Of a stretch of DNA of 34,527 bases, positions 24,312 through 31,853 are shown piece by piece. A program made the position numbers and the translations under genes. Origin of the DNA: Phycisphaeraceae bacterium (GTDB lineage Bacteria > Planctomycetota > Phycisphaerae > Phycisphaerales > Phycisphaeraceae). How positions within the stretch are numbered: position 1 is the first letter of the stretch; each line of letters begins with the position of its first letter. The stretch covers positions 1 to 34,527 of the forward strand of contig JADLFV010000032.1 of assembly GCA_020849625.1 (NCBI GenBank), given 5' to 3'. The notes beneath the pieces are model-generated. The model did no database searches and had not been told where the DNA came from. It was given only the letters and a program-made list of their open reading frames with translations.

Positions 24312-25103
24312 ATGACCGTCGCACTCGAACCCGTCGTCAGACCCCTGCAACTGAGTCCGTCGGAAGTTCAATTCTACAAAAATGAAGGCTACCTCTACAT
24401 CGGCGGCCTGATCGGCAGCGAGGATGCCGCCGCCCTGCGCGAGGAAGTGATCGAAGTCGTCTGCGTCGCTCACGGCATCACGCGCCAGCAACTGGCCAAC
24501 GCTTCGGGCACCGCCGACAAGCTGCGCCAGTCCGCCCAGTTCCTCGAAGGCTCCAAACTGCAGTCGCTGATCCAGGGCAGTGAAATCCTCGAAGTCGCCT
24601 CGCAACTGCTCGAAGGTCAGGCCATCATGTATAGCCCCTTCACCGCCATCAAGGCCGGCGGCGGCGGCGGCACGTTCCACTTCCATCAGGACAACAACTA
24701 CACCGAGCACGTGCCCGGCTCCAGCTCGCTGAACATCTGGGTCGCGCTCAACGACATGTCGCCCGAGAACGGCTGCCTGCAGATCGTGCCCCGCTCGCAC
24801 CTCAAGGGCCAGCTCAAATCACGCACCAGTGACGACGGCGACGCCCATCAGCAGGTCGAGGTTGATCCCATGACCTGCCTGCCCCTGCGCATGCGGGCCG
24901 GCGACGCGGTGGCCTTCACCCGCTGGACGGTGCACGGCTCAGGCCCCAACGACACCAGCGAGCCGCGCGTGGCCTACGCCATGCAATGCCACCGCCCCGA
25001 CACGCTCTACGTGGACAAACAGACGGGCGAAAAAAAGAACCTGGCGGAAAATCCCCTGTGGAAGGTCGAGCCCGTGGCCAAGCTGACGCAGACAGGGAAA
25101 TGA
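24312..25103 (+). CDS. Phytanoyl-CoA dioxygenase (PhyH) family protein
   Basis: This 263-residue Fe(II)/2-oxoglutarate-dependent oxygenase belongs to the PhyH family. The iron triad is visible: H125 and D127 in TFHFHQDNNY, and H208 in WTVHGSGPN. R219 (EPRVAY) would bind the 2-oxoglutarate carboxylate. A double-stranded beta-helix core is indicated by LNIWVALNDMSPENGCLQIVPRS. Bacterial members hydroxylate varied small molecules, so the substrate is not predictable. AAGGA lies eight bases before the ATG. An AraC regulator is divergent. An intrinsic terminator follows at 25143, inside the loop of a GCAGTAG array whose first arm overlaps the stop codon. Confidence 0.93.
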   Translation: MTVALEPVVRPLQLSPSEVQFYKNEGYLYIGGLIGSEDAAALREEVIEVVCVAHGITRQQLANASGTADKLRQSAQFLEGSKLQSLIQGSEILEVASQLLEGQAIMYSPFTAIKAGGGGGTFHFHQDNNYTEHVPGSSSLNIWVALNDMSPENGCLQIVPRSHLKGQLKSRTSDDGDAHQQVEVDPMTCLPLRMRAGDAVAFTRWTVHGSGPNDTSEPRVAYAMQCHRPDTLYVDKQTGEKKNLAENPLWKVEPVAKLTQTGK

Positions 25104-25311
25104 GCAGGGAATAGGCAGTAGGCAGTAGGGTTGAAATTCAAGCGTGCAGCGCGCATCTCGTGCGCTGCACGTTTTTTGTTGGGCATACGACACGATAAAT
25201 CGCGCGCTACGTAGGATTGCCCCTCTGCCCTCCGCCTTCCGCCCTCCGCCTTCCGCCCTCCGCCCTCTGCCTTCCCCCCTACTCCCTGCTGCCTACTCCC
25301 TACTGCCTGCT
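25103..25311. repeat. Inverted GCAGTAG array enclosing a terminator and a pyrimidine heptad run
   Basis: The left arm 25103-25130 (GCAGGGAATAG, GCAGTAG, GCAGTAG) faces the right arm 25277-25311 (CTACTCCCTGCTGCC, CTACTCC, CTACTGCC). Within the loop lie an intrinsic terminator (25143-25177) and, at 25221-25275, a run of heptads CCCTCCG/CCTTCCG on one strand. The right arm ends 11 bases before the recO ATG. Confidence 0.88.
25143..25177 (+). terminator. Intrinsic terminator after phyH
   Basis: A perfect 10-bp stem, CGTGCAGCGC with GCGCTGCACG, with a nine-base loop, is followed by six T (25172-25177). Confidence 0.92.
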
Positions 25312-25322
25312 ACCATACCCCC

Positions 25323-26051
25323 ATGCCGCGCCTCAAGAACGCTGCCATCTGCATCCGGCACCTGGACTGGTCGCAATCCAGCCAGATTGTCGTGCTGCTG
25401 ACCGAACAGCACGGCAAGCAGCGCGGGCTGGCCAAGGGGTCCAAGCGGATGGCGCCCTCGAGCATCGCCCGATTCAGTGGCGGCATTGAGTTGCTGACCA
25501 TCGGACAGGTGGTGGCCAGCACCCGCCCCACGCACGACCTGGCCACCATCACCGAATGGGACCTGCTCGACGACTGCCTGCATCTGCGGCAGAACCTGCG
25601 CAAGCAGCGCATCGCCCTCTATGCCGCGGATGCGGTCAACGCCCTGCTGGCCGATCACGATCCGCATCCGGGCGTGTTCGCAGCCATGCGTCTGCTGATG
25701 GAGCAATTGCGCGGCGATCAGTCCGAGCCGGCCCTGGGGCGCTTTCAGTGGACGCTGCTGAGCGACTGCGGTTATCGCCCCCAACTGGAGCGCGACGTGC
25801 ACGGCGGCGGCCCCTTGACCGAGTCTGAGGCATACAGCTTTGACCCTCGGGCTGGGGGGCTGACCAGTCGGCGGCCGATCGGTTCCTGGCGGGTGCGAAG
25901 TTCCACGGTGCAACTGCTGCGTGGTGAAAACTGGGACGCCGCCGACGTTGTGGCCGTGCAGCGGGCCAATCGGTTATTGGCCAGTTATGTGCGGGCCCTG
26001 ATTGACCGAGAACTACCGACAATGAGGTATGTACTCGGCAACACCCACTAA
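25323..26051 (+). CDS. recO: DNA repair protein RecO
   Basis: This 242-residue protein loads RecA onto SSB-coated single-stranded DNA together with RecR. The N-terminal OB fold is clear (AICIRHLDWSQSSQIVVLLTEQHGKQRGLAKG, then a GGIELLTIGQVV strand), followed by the helical domain. The C-terminal region has the usual spacing (SDCGYRPQLERD and FDPRAGGLTS), but only one of the four zinc-ligand Cys remains, so the zinc finger has been lost as in E. coli RecO. The start is the ATG at 25323 beside the repeat arm; no strong Shine-Dalgarno is present. The next gene is 130 bases downstream. Confidence 0.92.
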   Translation: MPRLKNAAICIRHLDWSQSSQIVVLLTEQHGKQRGLAKGSKRMAPSSIARFSGGIELLTIGQVVASTRPTHDLATITEWDLLDDCLHLRQNLRKQRIALYAADAVNALLADHDPHPGVFAAMRLLMEQLRGDQSEPALGRFQWTLLSDCGYRPQLERDVHGGGPLTESEAYSFDPRAGGLTSRRPIGSWRVRSSTVQLLRGENWDAADVVAVQRANRLLASYVRALIDRELPTMRYVLGNTH

Positions 26052-26181
26052 CTCGCCGCATCGCCACGAGGTCGGTATCCTGTGGTCGCTCACCCCCGGA
26101 AGCACCCCTGCCCCCGGAAGTGATCCCGGCGGAGGCCGGTTCACCGGCCGTCCCGCGCCAGGAAAGCCTGGAGACCACGAC

Positions 26182-26592
26182 GTGGATACCATGACCGCCA
26201 CCGCATTGCCCACCACGACCGGCCCCCTGCTCGCCAACACCGATCAACAGATCGAGTTAGGCCTCGTCGGCACGGAGTATCGCCTGCACCTGCAAGCCTC
26301 GCGACCACTGGCGGCCGAGGTCGGCCGGCGGGTTACGGGCGTGATTCGCGCCCGCGCCAAGCGGGTGGACAAGGTGGGCATCGGCGGACGATTCGTCGAG
26401 CCGGTGTTCGGCCGCCCGCGCCGCGTGCAGGGCCGGGTCGTCGGCCGTGATGAACAGGCGCGACTGATCTTTATCTCCTGCGGCCCCGTGGTAGTCTGCC
26501 AACTGACCGACGCTCGCCAGAGCGCCACCGACTTTGCCGACGGCAACTTCGTCGCCTGCGACCTGGAACCGGGCGCGACGTTTGAAACGTAA
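26182..26592 (+). CDS. Conserved hypothetical protein
   Basis: This is a 136-residue soluble protein, mostly beta strands after a Thr-rich start: QIELGLVGTEYRLHLQ, RRVTGVIRARAKRVDKVGIGGRFVEPVFGRPRRVQGRVV, ARLIFISCGPVVVCQLT and FADGNFVACDLEPGATF. The pattern suggests a small OB- or SH3-like barrel, basic in its middle section. The GTG at 26182 has GGAG eight bases upstream; the ATG at 26191 is the alternative. Codon use agrees with the neighbours. I do not recognise a named family. A TCGAAAC array begins right at its stop codon. Confidence 0.75.
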   Translation: MDTMTATALPTTTGPLLANTDQQIELGLVGTEYRLHLQASRPLAAEVGRRVTGVIRARAKRVDKVGIGGRFVEPVFGRPRRVQGRVVGRDEQARLIFISCGPVVVCQLTDARQSATDFADGNFVACDLEPGATFET

Positions 26593-26734
26593 AACTCACA
26601 ATCCGAAACACGAAATAAAAACCAAATCACAAACTCGAAGTGCGAACCAACAGTCTTTTGGCGTTTAGAGTTTGGAGTTTGGAGTTTATTTCGAGTTTCG
26701 AGTTTCGGATTTTGAGTCTCGGATTTTGAGTTTC
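26591..26734. repeat. Inverted TCGAAAC/ATCCGAAA array
   Basis: The left arm, about 26591-26639, runs AAACTCACAATCCGAAACACG, AAATAAA, then further units. The right arm, about 26668-26734, carries the reverse complements with additional units (TCGGATTTTGAGTC twice). It shares the AAATAAA block with 2986-3110. It separates the hypothetical gene from the UXS gene. Confidence 0.87.
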
Positions 26735-26748
26735 CCACAAGGCCCCCC

Positions 26749-27771
26749 ATGCAGCACCTCAAACGCATCCTCGTCACCGGCGGAGCGGGCTTCCTTGGCA
26801 GTCACCTCTGCGAGCGGCTCGTGCAGCAGGGCCATGATGTGATCTGCCTCGACAACTTCTTCACCAGCCAGAAGCAGAACATCGCCCACCTGCTGGAGCT
26901 GCCCAACTTCGAGCTGATCCGCCATGACGTGACGCACCCGATCTGGCTCGAAGTCGATGAGATCTACAACCTCGCTTGCCCCGCTTCGCCCGTGCATTAC
27001 CAGTACAACCCGATCAAGACCACCAAGGTCTCGGTCATGGGCGCCATCAACGTCCTAGGCATGGCCAAGCGCTGTCGGGCCAAGGTGCTCCAGGCATCGA
27101 CCAGTGAAATCTACGGCGATCCCACGCCCGATCATCACCCACAAACCGAAGACTATCGCGGCAACGTCAATCCCATCGGCGTCCGTGCCTGCTACGACGA
27201 AGGCAAGCGCGTCGCGGAAACGCTCTTCTTCGACTATCACCGCTCCAACGGCGTCAACATCCGCGTGGTCCGCATCTTCAACACCTACGGCCCACGCATG
27301 CACCCCTACGACGGCCGCGTCGTCAGCAACTTCATCCTCCAGGCTCTGGCCAATGAAGACCTGACGCTCTACGGCGATGGCAGCCAGACCCGCGCTTTCT
27401 GCTACGTGGATGACCTGGTCGAAGGCTTCATCCGCATGATGAACAACCCCGATCCCCCGGAAGGTATCGTCGGCCCGGTCAACCTCGGCAACCCCGATGA
27501 GTTCACTATCCGCCAACTGGCGGAACAGGTCATCGAACTGACCGGCTCCCAGAGCAAGATCGTCCAGCAGCCTCTGCCCGATGACGATCCGCTGCAGCGC
27601 CGTCCCGACATCAGCCTCGCCAAGGAAAAACTCGGCTGGCAGCCCACGATCAATCTGCGCGATGGCTTGTCAAAGACGATCGCTTACTTCCGGGGCCTCG
27701 ACCTGCGCCACTACCGCAAACCCACCGACCACACCGCCCACAAATCCAGCCGCTCCCGCCCCCGGAAATAG
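26749..27771 (+). CDS. uxs: UDP-glucuronate decarboxylase (UDP-xylose synthase)
   Basis: This 340-residue NAD-dependent extended SDR converts UDP-glucuronate to UDP-xylose and CO2 for surface glycan synthesis. It shows the NAD site [11 protein letters not shown] (about 10-20), LDNFFTS (about 34-40), the family segment [18 protein letters not shown] (about 74-91), STSEIYGDP (about 117-125), the catalytic Y149 and K153 in [17 protein letters not shown], and [14 protein letters not shown] near the end. These agree with UXS rather than general dTDP-glucose dehydratase. No transmembrane segment is present, so it is the soluble bacterial form. The C-terminus has an extra basic tail (KSSRSRPRK). No good Shine-Dalgarno is visible. 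The ddl gene follows after 151 bases. Confidence 0.93.
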   Translation: MQHLKRILVTGGAGFLGSHLCERLVQQGHDVICLDNFFTSQKQNIAHLLELPNFELIRHDVTHPIWLEVDEIYNLACPASPVHYQYNPIKTTKVSVMGAINVLGMAKRCRAKVLQASTSEIYGDPTPDHHPQTEDYRGNVNPIGVRACYDEGKRVAETLFFDYHRSNGVNIRVVRIFNTYGPRMHPYDGRVVSNFILQALANEDLTLYGDGSQTRAFCYVDDLVEGFIRMMNNPDPPEGIVGPVNLGNPDEFTIRQLAEQVIELTGSQSKIVQQPLPDDDPLQRRPDISLAKEKLGWQPTINLRDGLSKTIAYFRGLDLRHYRKPTDHTAHKSSRSRPRK

Positions 27772-27922
27772 CACCGCATGTCAACGCCGTGCCCGCAGCA
27801 CCCCGCGCACCCATCGCGCAACCGGGGCGAGGTGTGCTTCACGTCCGGGGGCAGCTCGCCGGGCGTTTATCCCCAAGCGCAAAATTTCACATCCCCACCG
27901 TGAAAAACGCGATGTTCCACTG

Positions 27923-28864
27923 ATGAGCAACGCATTTTCATCCCGCTGCCTGCGCATTCTTGTCCTGGCCGGCGGGCCCGACCGCGAGCGACCCGTCAGT
28001 CTCCAGTCCGGCAAAAACGTCGCCGACGCCTTGCAGCAGGCCGGCCACCAGGTCACGCTGGCCGACGTGATGCCCGATGACTTTTCCGCTGTCGATCGCT
28101 TCATTGAACAAAATGGCGACGTGATCTTCCCCATCCTGCACGGAGGCTGGGGCGAAGGCGGCGGACTCCAGCAACAACTCGATCAGCGCAAGATTCCTTA
28201 CGTTGGTTGCCGGGCCAAGGCTGCCGCCCTGTGCATGGATAAGCTGGCCGCCAAGCAACTGGCGATCAAGGTCGGCCTGAGCACGCCCGATTTCGAGTTG
28301 GTTCCCCGCGCCGGTCGCCCCTCGCTCGCGCCGCCCGTGGTGGTCAAGCCCACTCATGAAGGCTCCAGCATTCACATGGCCATCTGCCAGCAACAGGCTG
28401 ACCTCGATGAAGCCTGGGCAATGTTGAGCCAACACTATCCCGCCATGCTCGTGGAGCGCTATCTGCCGGGCGCGGAGTTGACCGTGGGCATTCTCGGCAG
28501 CGGCGACGAGGCGTATGCCTTGCCCGTGATTCACATCGTCCCGGCCGCGGCGTTCTATGACTACGAGGCCAAGTACAACCGCGACGACACCCGCTATCGC
28601 TTCGACTTCGACCCGCATATCTGCAAGCAGGCCCAGCAGGCGGCCGTGGCTCTGCACCGGGCGGCCGACTGCCGGCACTTGTCCCGAGTGGACTTTATCG
28701 TGGACAAAAACGGCCGGCCGCAGTTCATCGAGATCAACACGCTGCCCGGGTTCACCGCACACTCCCTGCTGCCCATGGCCGCCCGCCAGACCGGCCTGAC
28801 CGGCCCGGCATTAACCGATCAACTGGTGCGCATGGCCCTGCGCGACGCCCAGCCAATCATGTGA
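27923..28864 (+). CDS. ddl: D-alanine--D-alanine ligase
   Basis: This 313-residue ATP-grasp enzyme makes D-Ala-D-Ala for peptidoglycan, supporting a cell wall in this organism. Features in order: RILVLAGGPDRERPVSLQSGKNV, with the usual Glu and Ser; FPILHGGWGEGGGLQQQLD; VGCRAKAAALCMDKLAAK; VVKPTHEGSSIH, the ATP-binding loop; ERYLPGAELTVGIL; EAKYNRDDTRY; and metal-binding EINTLPGFTAHSLLPM. The length is normal (E. coli DdlB has 306). The ATG at 27923 begins five to ten residues before the first strand. A GAACA-like upstream region gives no strong Shine-Dalgarno. No other mur or fts gene lies nearby, unlike the division cluster of many bacteria. Confidence 0.95.
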   Translation: MSNAFSSRCLRILVLAGGPDRERPVSLQSGKNVADALQQAGHQVTLADVMPDDFSAVDRFIEQNGDVIFPILHGGWGEGGGLQQQLDQRKIPYVGCRAKAAALCMDKLAAKQLAIKVGLSTPDFELVPRAGRPSLAPPVVVKPTHEGSSIHMAICQQQADLDEAWAMLSQHYPAMLVERYLPGAELTVGILGSGDEAYALPVIHIVPAAAFYDYEAKYNRDDTRYRFDFDPHICKQAQQAAVALHRAADCRHLSRVDFIVDKNGRPQFIEINTLPGFTAHSLLPMAARQTGLTGPALTDQLVRMALRDAQPIM

Positions 28865-29008
28865 GACGTCGGAACAGTCGTGTCCATAACCCATTGCAGC
28901 AACGAAACTTGCCGCCCGCTGCCTTGCCGGCTGGAGTTGGCTTCGTCGTCGATCTATGATGATGCGACACACGCGGACTTCCACCCCATGCTCCGGCACT
29001 GGCACATC

Positions 29009-29344
29009 ATGCTGCGTTCGACCGTGCGAACGGCCGCGCTGATGCTGTTGACTGTGGCCTTCGCCTGCCCGCCCCTGCTGGCGATGGATTTTGACGGCCG
29101 ACGCTCGACTCCTGATGCACCGCACAGTCGTGATCTGCTGGCGCTGAACGATCAGCCACTCTGCTGCGCCGCACAGCGCGACTCGTCCCGCCACGGCCTG
29201 CCCCTGAGCTGGCTGCCTGCCGCCGCGTCGCCGGCACTGCATGCCTGTGAGATATGGCGCGGCCGCACTACGGAGCGCAACCTCACCGACGCAACGACCC
29301 TGAGCGGTTCACTTCTCGATCTGCACTGCCAGTTGGTGATCTGA
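29009..29344 (+). CDS. Possible small secreted protein
   Basis: This is an open frame of 111 residues with a signal-peptide-like start: MLRSTVRT, then AALMLLTVAFACPPLLA, before MDFDGRRS. The remainder has no known motif and contains Cys residues (PLCCAAQ, HACEIW, LHCQLVI). An ATG at 28988 and one at 28880 lie in the same frame. Codon bias is less marked than in neighbours and no Shine-Dalgarno is clear, so it could be a chance frame. Confidence 0.4.
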   Translation: MLRSTVRTAALMLLTVAFACPPLLAMDFDGRRSTPDAPHSRDLLALNDQPLCCAAQRDSSRHGLPLSWLPAAASPALHACEIWRGRTTERNLTDATTLSGSLLDLHCQLVI

Positions 29345-29484
29345 TCTTTGTTGCGCCCAAACGCGACAACAATCCATCCTCCAACACTCTGGATTCGTAA
29401 CGTCAAACTCGCCGCCGATGTTCCCGCGCGCGGCCGCAGCGCCGCCATAGGGCCGGCTGACCATCAAATTTCAAGAGATGTGAC

Positions 29485-30003
29485 ATGAAAACTGCTGAAT
29501 CCCCCACCACCGACATCAACCAACTTCTGGACGCCGTGCAGCAGATGATGGACCAGGGCCGCGCCGCCCAGGCCTTGGACATGCTGAACACTGCCGGCAA
29601 CAATTCGCAGGCCGCGCGCAACGCTCGAGGCGTGTGCCTGCTGCGCCTGGGCAAGATCGAGGAGGCGGTCCGTTTGTTCCGCGATCTGGTCTATCCCGGA
29701 AACGCCATCGTGATTCCCCGCGAAACCCCGGCCGTCTTCCGCGCCAACCACGTGACCGCCCTGCTGCTGAGCCAGGAGATCATCAACGCCGGCTCGCTGC
29801 TGGATCAGATTCCGCAGCGCGATCACCCGGCCGTGCAGCGCCTGCGACAGGCGATCCGCACCTGGAAACGCACGCTGCCCTTATGGCGGCGCATGCTGCT
29901 GCTGATCGGCATCTGCCCCCAGGAGCCGGTGACGCTGGATGGCGCACCGGGTGAATTATGGCGGCCCGGCGCGCCGCATCGCCCGCAGAAGCGTGAAGCG
30001 TGA
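29485..30003 (+). CDS. TPR-like hypothetical protein
   Basis: This is a 172-residue helical protein. Residues 10-110 show helix-turn-helix repeats of tetratricopeptide style: INQLLDAVQQMMDQGRAAQALDMLN, ARNARGVCLLRLGKIEEAVRLFRDL, and RANHVTALLLSQEIINAGSLLDQIP. TPR proteins serve as protein-protein adaptors. The C-terminal third is basic, with a short hydrophobic patch (RRMLLLIGICP) too short for a certain membrane span. It precedes the DUF502 gene by 32 bases and the TerC gene overlaps that, so the three may form one transcript. Confidence 0.75.
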   Translation: MKTAESPTTDINQLLDAVQQMMDQGRAAQALDMLNTAGNNSQAARNARGVCLLRLGKIEEAVRLFRDLVYPGNAIVIPRETPAVFRANHVTALLLSQEIINAGSLLDQIPQRDHPAVQRLRQAIRTWKRTLPLWRRMLLLIGICPQEPVTLDGAPGELWRPGAPHRPQKREA

Positions 30004-30035
30004 TGGCCCATCGAAGTTGCTTTGAGGAGTCATTC

Positions 30036-30743
30036 ATGGCAGTCACATTCACCAAGCGCGCCAGGAACATGATCACCGCCGGCCTGGTGCTCATTCTGCC
30101 GATCTGGGCCAGTTGGGTGCTGGTGGCGTTTCTGTTTCGCCTGCTGCGCGATGCATCACTGTGGGCGATCGAGGCGCTGCTGCTGAGTTCTGTTGGGCGG
30201 AGCCTGCTGGAGCACTGGGGATTCACCGCGCAGACCTGGCACGAGCGGGGGCTGGAGGCGCTGCCCTGGCCGCTGCGCTGGTCCCTTGCCGGCGCTGCGG
30301 TGGTGCTGACCGTGATGCTGCTGTACCTGCTGGGCGCGGTGGCGACCAACATCCTCGGCCGACGCCTGATCGGTCTGGCCGAGAGGCTGGTCGATCGCCT
30401 GCCGCTGATCAAAACGGTCTATCGCGCCTCCAAGCAGGTCCTGGAGATGATGACCGGCGAAAGCGCCCGCCCGTTCACTCGCGTTGTGCTGGTGCCTTTC
30501 CCCGGACCCCAGACACGATCCATCGGCTTCGTCACCCGGCCCGTCCATGATCCGCGGACCGGGCAGCGACTGCTGGCCGTGCTGGTGGCCACCACACCCA
30601 ATCCCACCACCGGCTTCCTGCTGCTGGTGGCCGACGATCAGGTCGTCGATCTGGACTGGACAGTCGAAGAAGCGTTCAAGACCATCATGTCCGGCGGCGT
30701 GCTCATGCCGCCACTTTCGAAGAACAACCATGACCATACCTGA
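30036..30743 (+). CDS. DUF502 family membrane protein
   Basis: This is a 235-residue inner-membrane protein of the DUF502 family. Markers are KRARNMITAGLVLILPIWASWVLVAFLFRLL (membrane segment 1), WSLAGAAVVLTVMLLYLLGAVATNILGRRLI (segment 2), and the family-specific cytosolic part LPLIKTVYRASKQVLEMM, TRVVLVPFP, TRSIGFVTRP and GFLLLV, with TIMSGGVLMP near the end. The ATG at 30036 is preferred because GAGGAG lies seven bases upstream; the GTG at 30000 and ATG at 30003 lie in the previous gene's end. Function is not known. It overlaps the TerC gene by 14 bases. Confidence 0.92.
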   Translation: MAVTFTKRARNMITAGLVLILPIWASWVLVAFLFRLLRDASLWAIEALLLSSVGRSLLEHWGFTAQTWHERGLEALPWPLRWSLAGAAVVLTVMLLYLLGAVATNILGRRLIGLAERLVDRLPLIKTVYRASKQVLEMMTGESARPFTRVVLVPFPGPQTRSIGFVTRPVHDPRTGQRLLAVLVATTPNPTTGFLLLVADDQVVDLDWTVEEAFKTIMSGGVLMPPLSKNNHDHT

Positions 30744-31716
30744 CCACATCATGCCCTGGGTTCTGTTTCACGTGTTCATCCTGGCGATGTTGGCCATTGA
30801 CCTTGGCTGGCTGCACCGCAAGCATCAGGTGATGAGCCTGCGCCAGGCGCTGACCTGGACGGCGGTCTGGATCAGTTGCGCCCTGCTGTTTGCCGTCCTG
30901 CAACAGTGGATGGGATTCGCGGCAGGCGATCAGCAGCAGACAGGCGCGCCGGCGGCGAAGCCTGCCGTGGTGTTCCTGACCGCGTACCTGGTGGAGTTGT
31001 CGCTGAGCGTGGACAACCTGTTCGTGTTCATTCTGGTGTTCCGCTATTTCGCCATACCGCCGCAGCATCAGCACCGCGCACTGTTCTGGGGCGTGATGGG
31101 GGCGATGGTGTTGCGGCTGGTGTTCATCCTGGCGGGCGTGGCGCTGCTGAATCGCTTCCACTGGGTGGCGTACGTGTTCGGCGCGATCCTGCTGTGGACG
31201 GGCGTGAAGATGTGGCGGCACCAGCAGACGGAGATTCATCCGGAACACAATCCCGTGTTGCGTGTGCTGCGCAAGCTGATGCCGGTGTCGCACCAGCCGA
31301 TCGACGGGCGCTTCGTGGTGCGCGAGGATGGCCGCTGGCGGGCCACGCCGCTGCTGGTGGCGCTGGTGATGCTGGAGACCACGGACGTGGTGTTCGCCGT
31401 CGATTCGGTGCCCGCGGTGCTGGCGGTGACGCGCGAGCCGTGGATCGCCTACACCTCGAACGTGTTCGCCATCCTCGGCCTGCGCTCACTCTATTTCGCG
31501 CTGGCTGGTCTGCTGCCGCTGTTCAAGGCTTTGCACTACGGGCTGAGCTTCATCCTGATCTTCATCGGGGCGAAAATGGTGATCGGCGCCTTCTGGGCGT
31601 TGCCGCACTGGATGCCGTGGGCCTCGCTGGGGGTGGTGATCGGGTCCATTGCCGCGTCCGTGCTGTGGTCGCTGATCGAGCGCAGCCGGCAACAAGTTAA
31701 CGCCGCAACCCGATAA
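30730..31716 (+). CDS. TerC-family integral membrane protein
   Basis: This is a 328-residue polytopic inner-membrane protein with eight to nine predicted helices. Both conserved acidic motifs of TerC/Alx proteins are present: ELSLSVDNLFVFILVFRYF (about 94-112) and ETTDVVFAVDSVPAVLAVT (about 216-234), followed by YTSNVFAILGLRSLYFAL. Members export Mn2+ or take part in metal homeostasis and tellurite resistance; Alx in E. coli is also induced by alkaline pH. No other ter genes are nearby, so manganese export is more likely than tellurite resistance. It overlaps the DUF502 gene by 14 bases, indicating coupling. I looked for a yybP-ykoY Mn riboswitch upstream and did not recognise one. Confidence 0.93.
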   Translation: MTIPDHIMPWVLFHVFILAMLAIDLGWLHRKHQVMSLRQALTWTAVWISCALLFAVLQQWMGFAAGDQQQTGAPAAKPAVVFLTAYLVELSLSVDNLFVFILVFRYFAIPPQHQHRALFWGVMGAMVLRLVFILAGVALLNRFHWVAYVFGAILLWTGVKMWRHQQTEIHPEHNPVLRVLRKLMPVSHQPIDGRFVVREDGRWRATPLLVALVMLETTDVVFAVDSVPAVLAVTREPWIAYTSNVFAILGLRSLYFALAGLLPLFKALHYGLSFILIFIGAKMVIGAFWALPHWMPWASLGVVIGSIAASVLWSLIERSRQQVNAATR

Positions 31717-31853
31717 TTTCGGGCATTGATAGGCCGCACGGCCCCTGTTCCCGGCCGTGAGAATCTCCATCGCAAGCTTGTTGAAGTGTCCGCTCGATCA
31801 ACCCGACGAAAGAAGCGGGAGGATGGCGATCTTCCGGGGAATCGCTGCTGTTT

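Noticed and set aside
31717..31853. Cyclic di-GMP riboswitch before the GGDEF-EAL gene
   Set aside because: Only a short CACGGCC/GGCCGTG stem is seen; the conserved riboswitch core is not recognisable.
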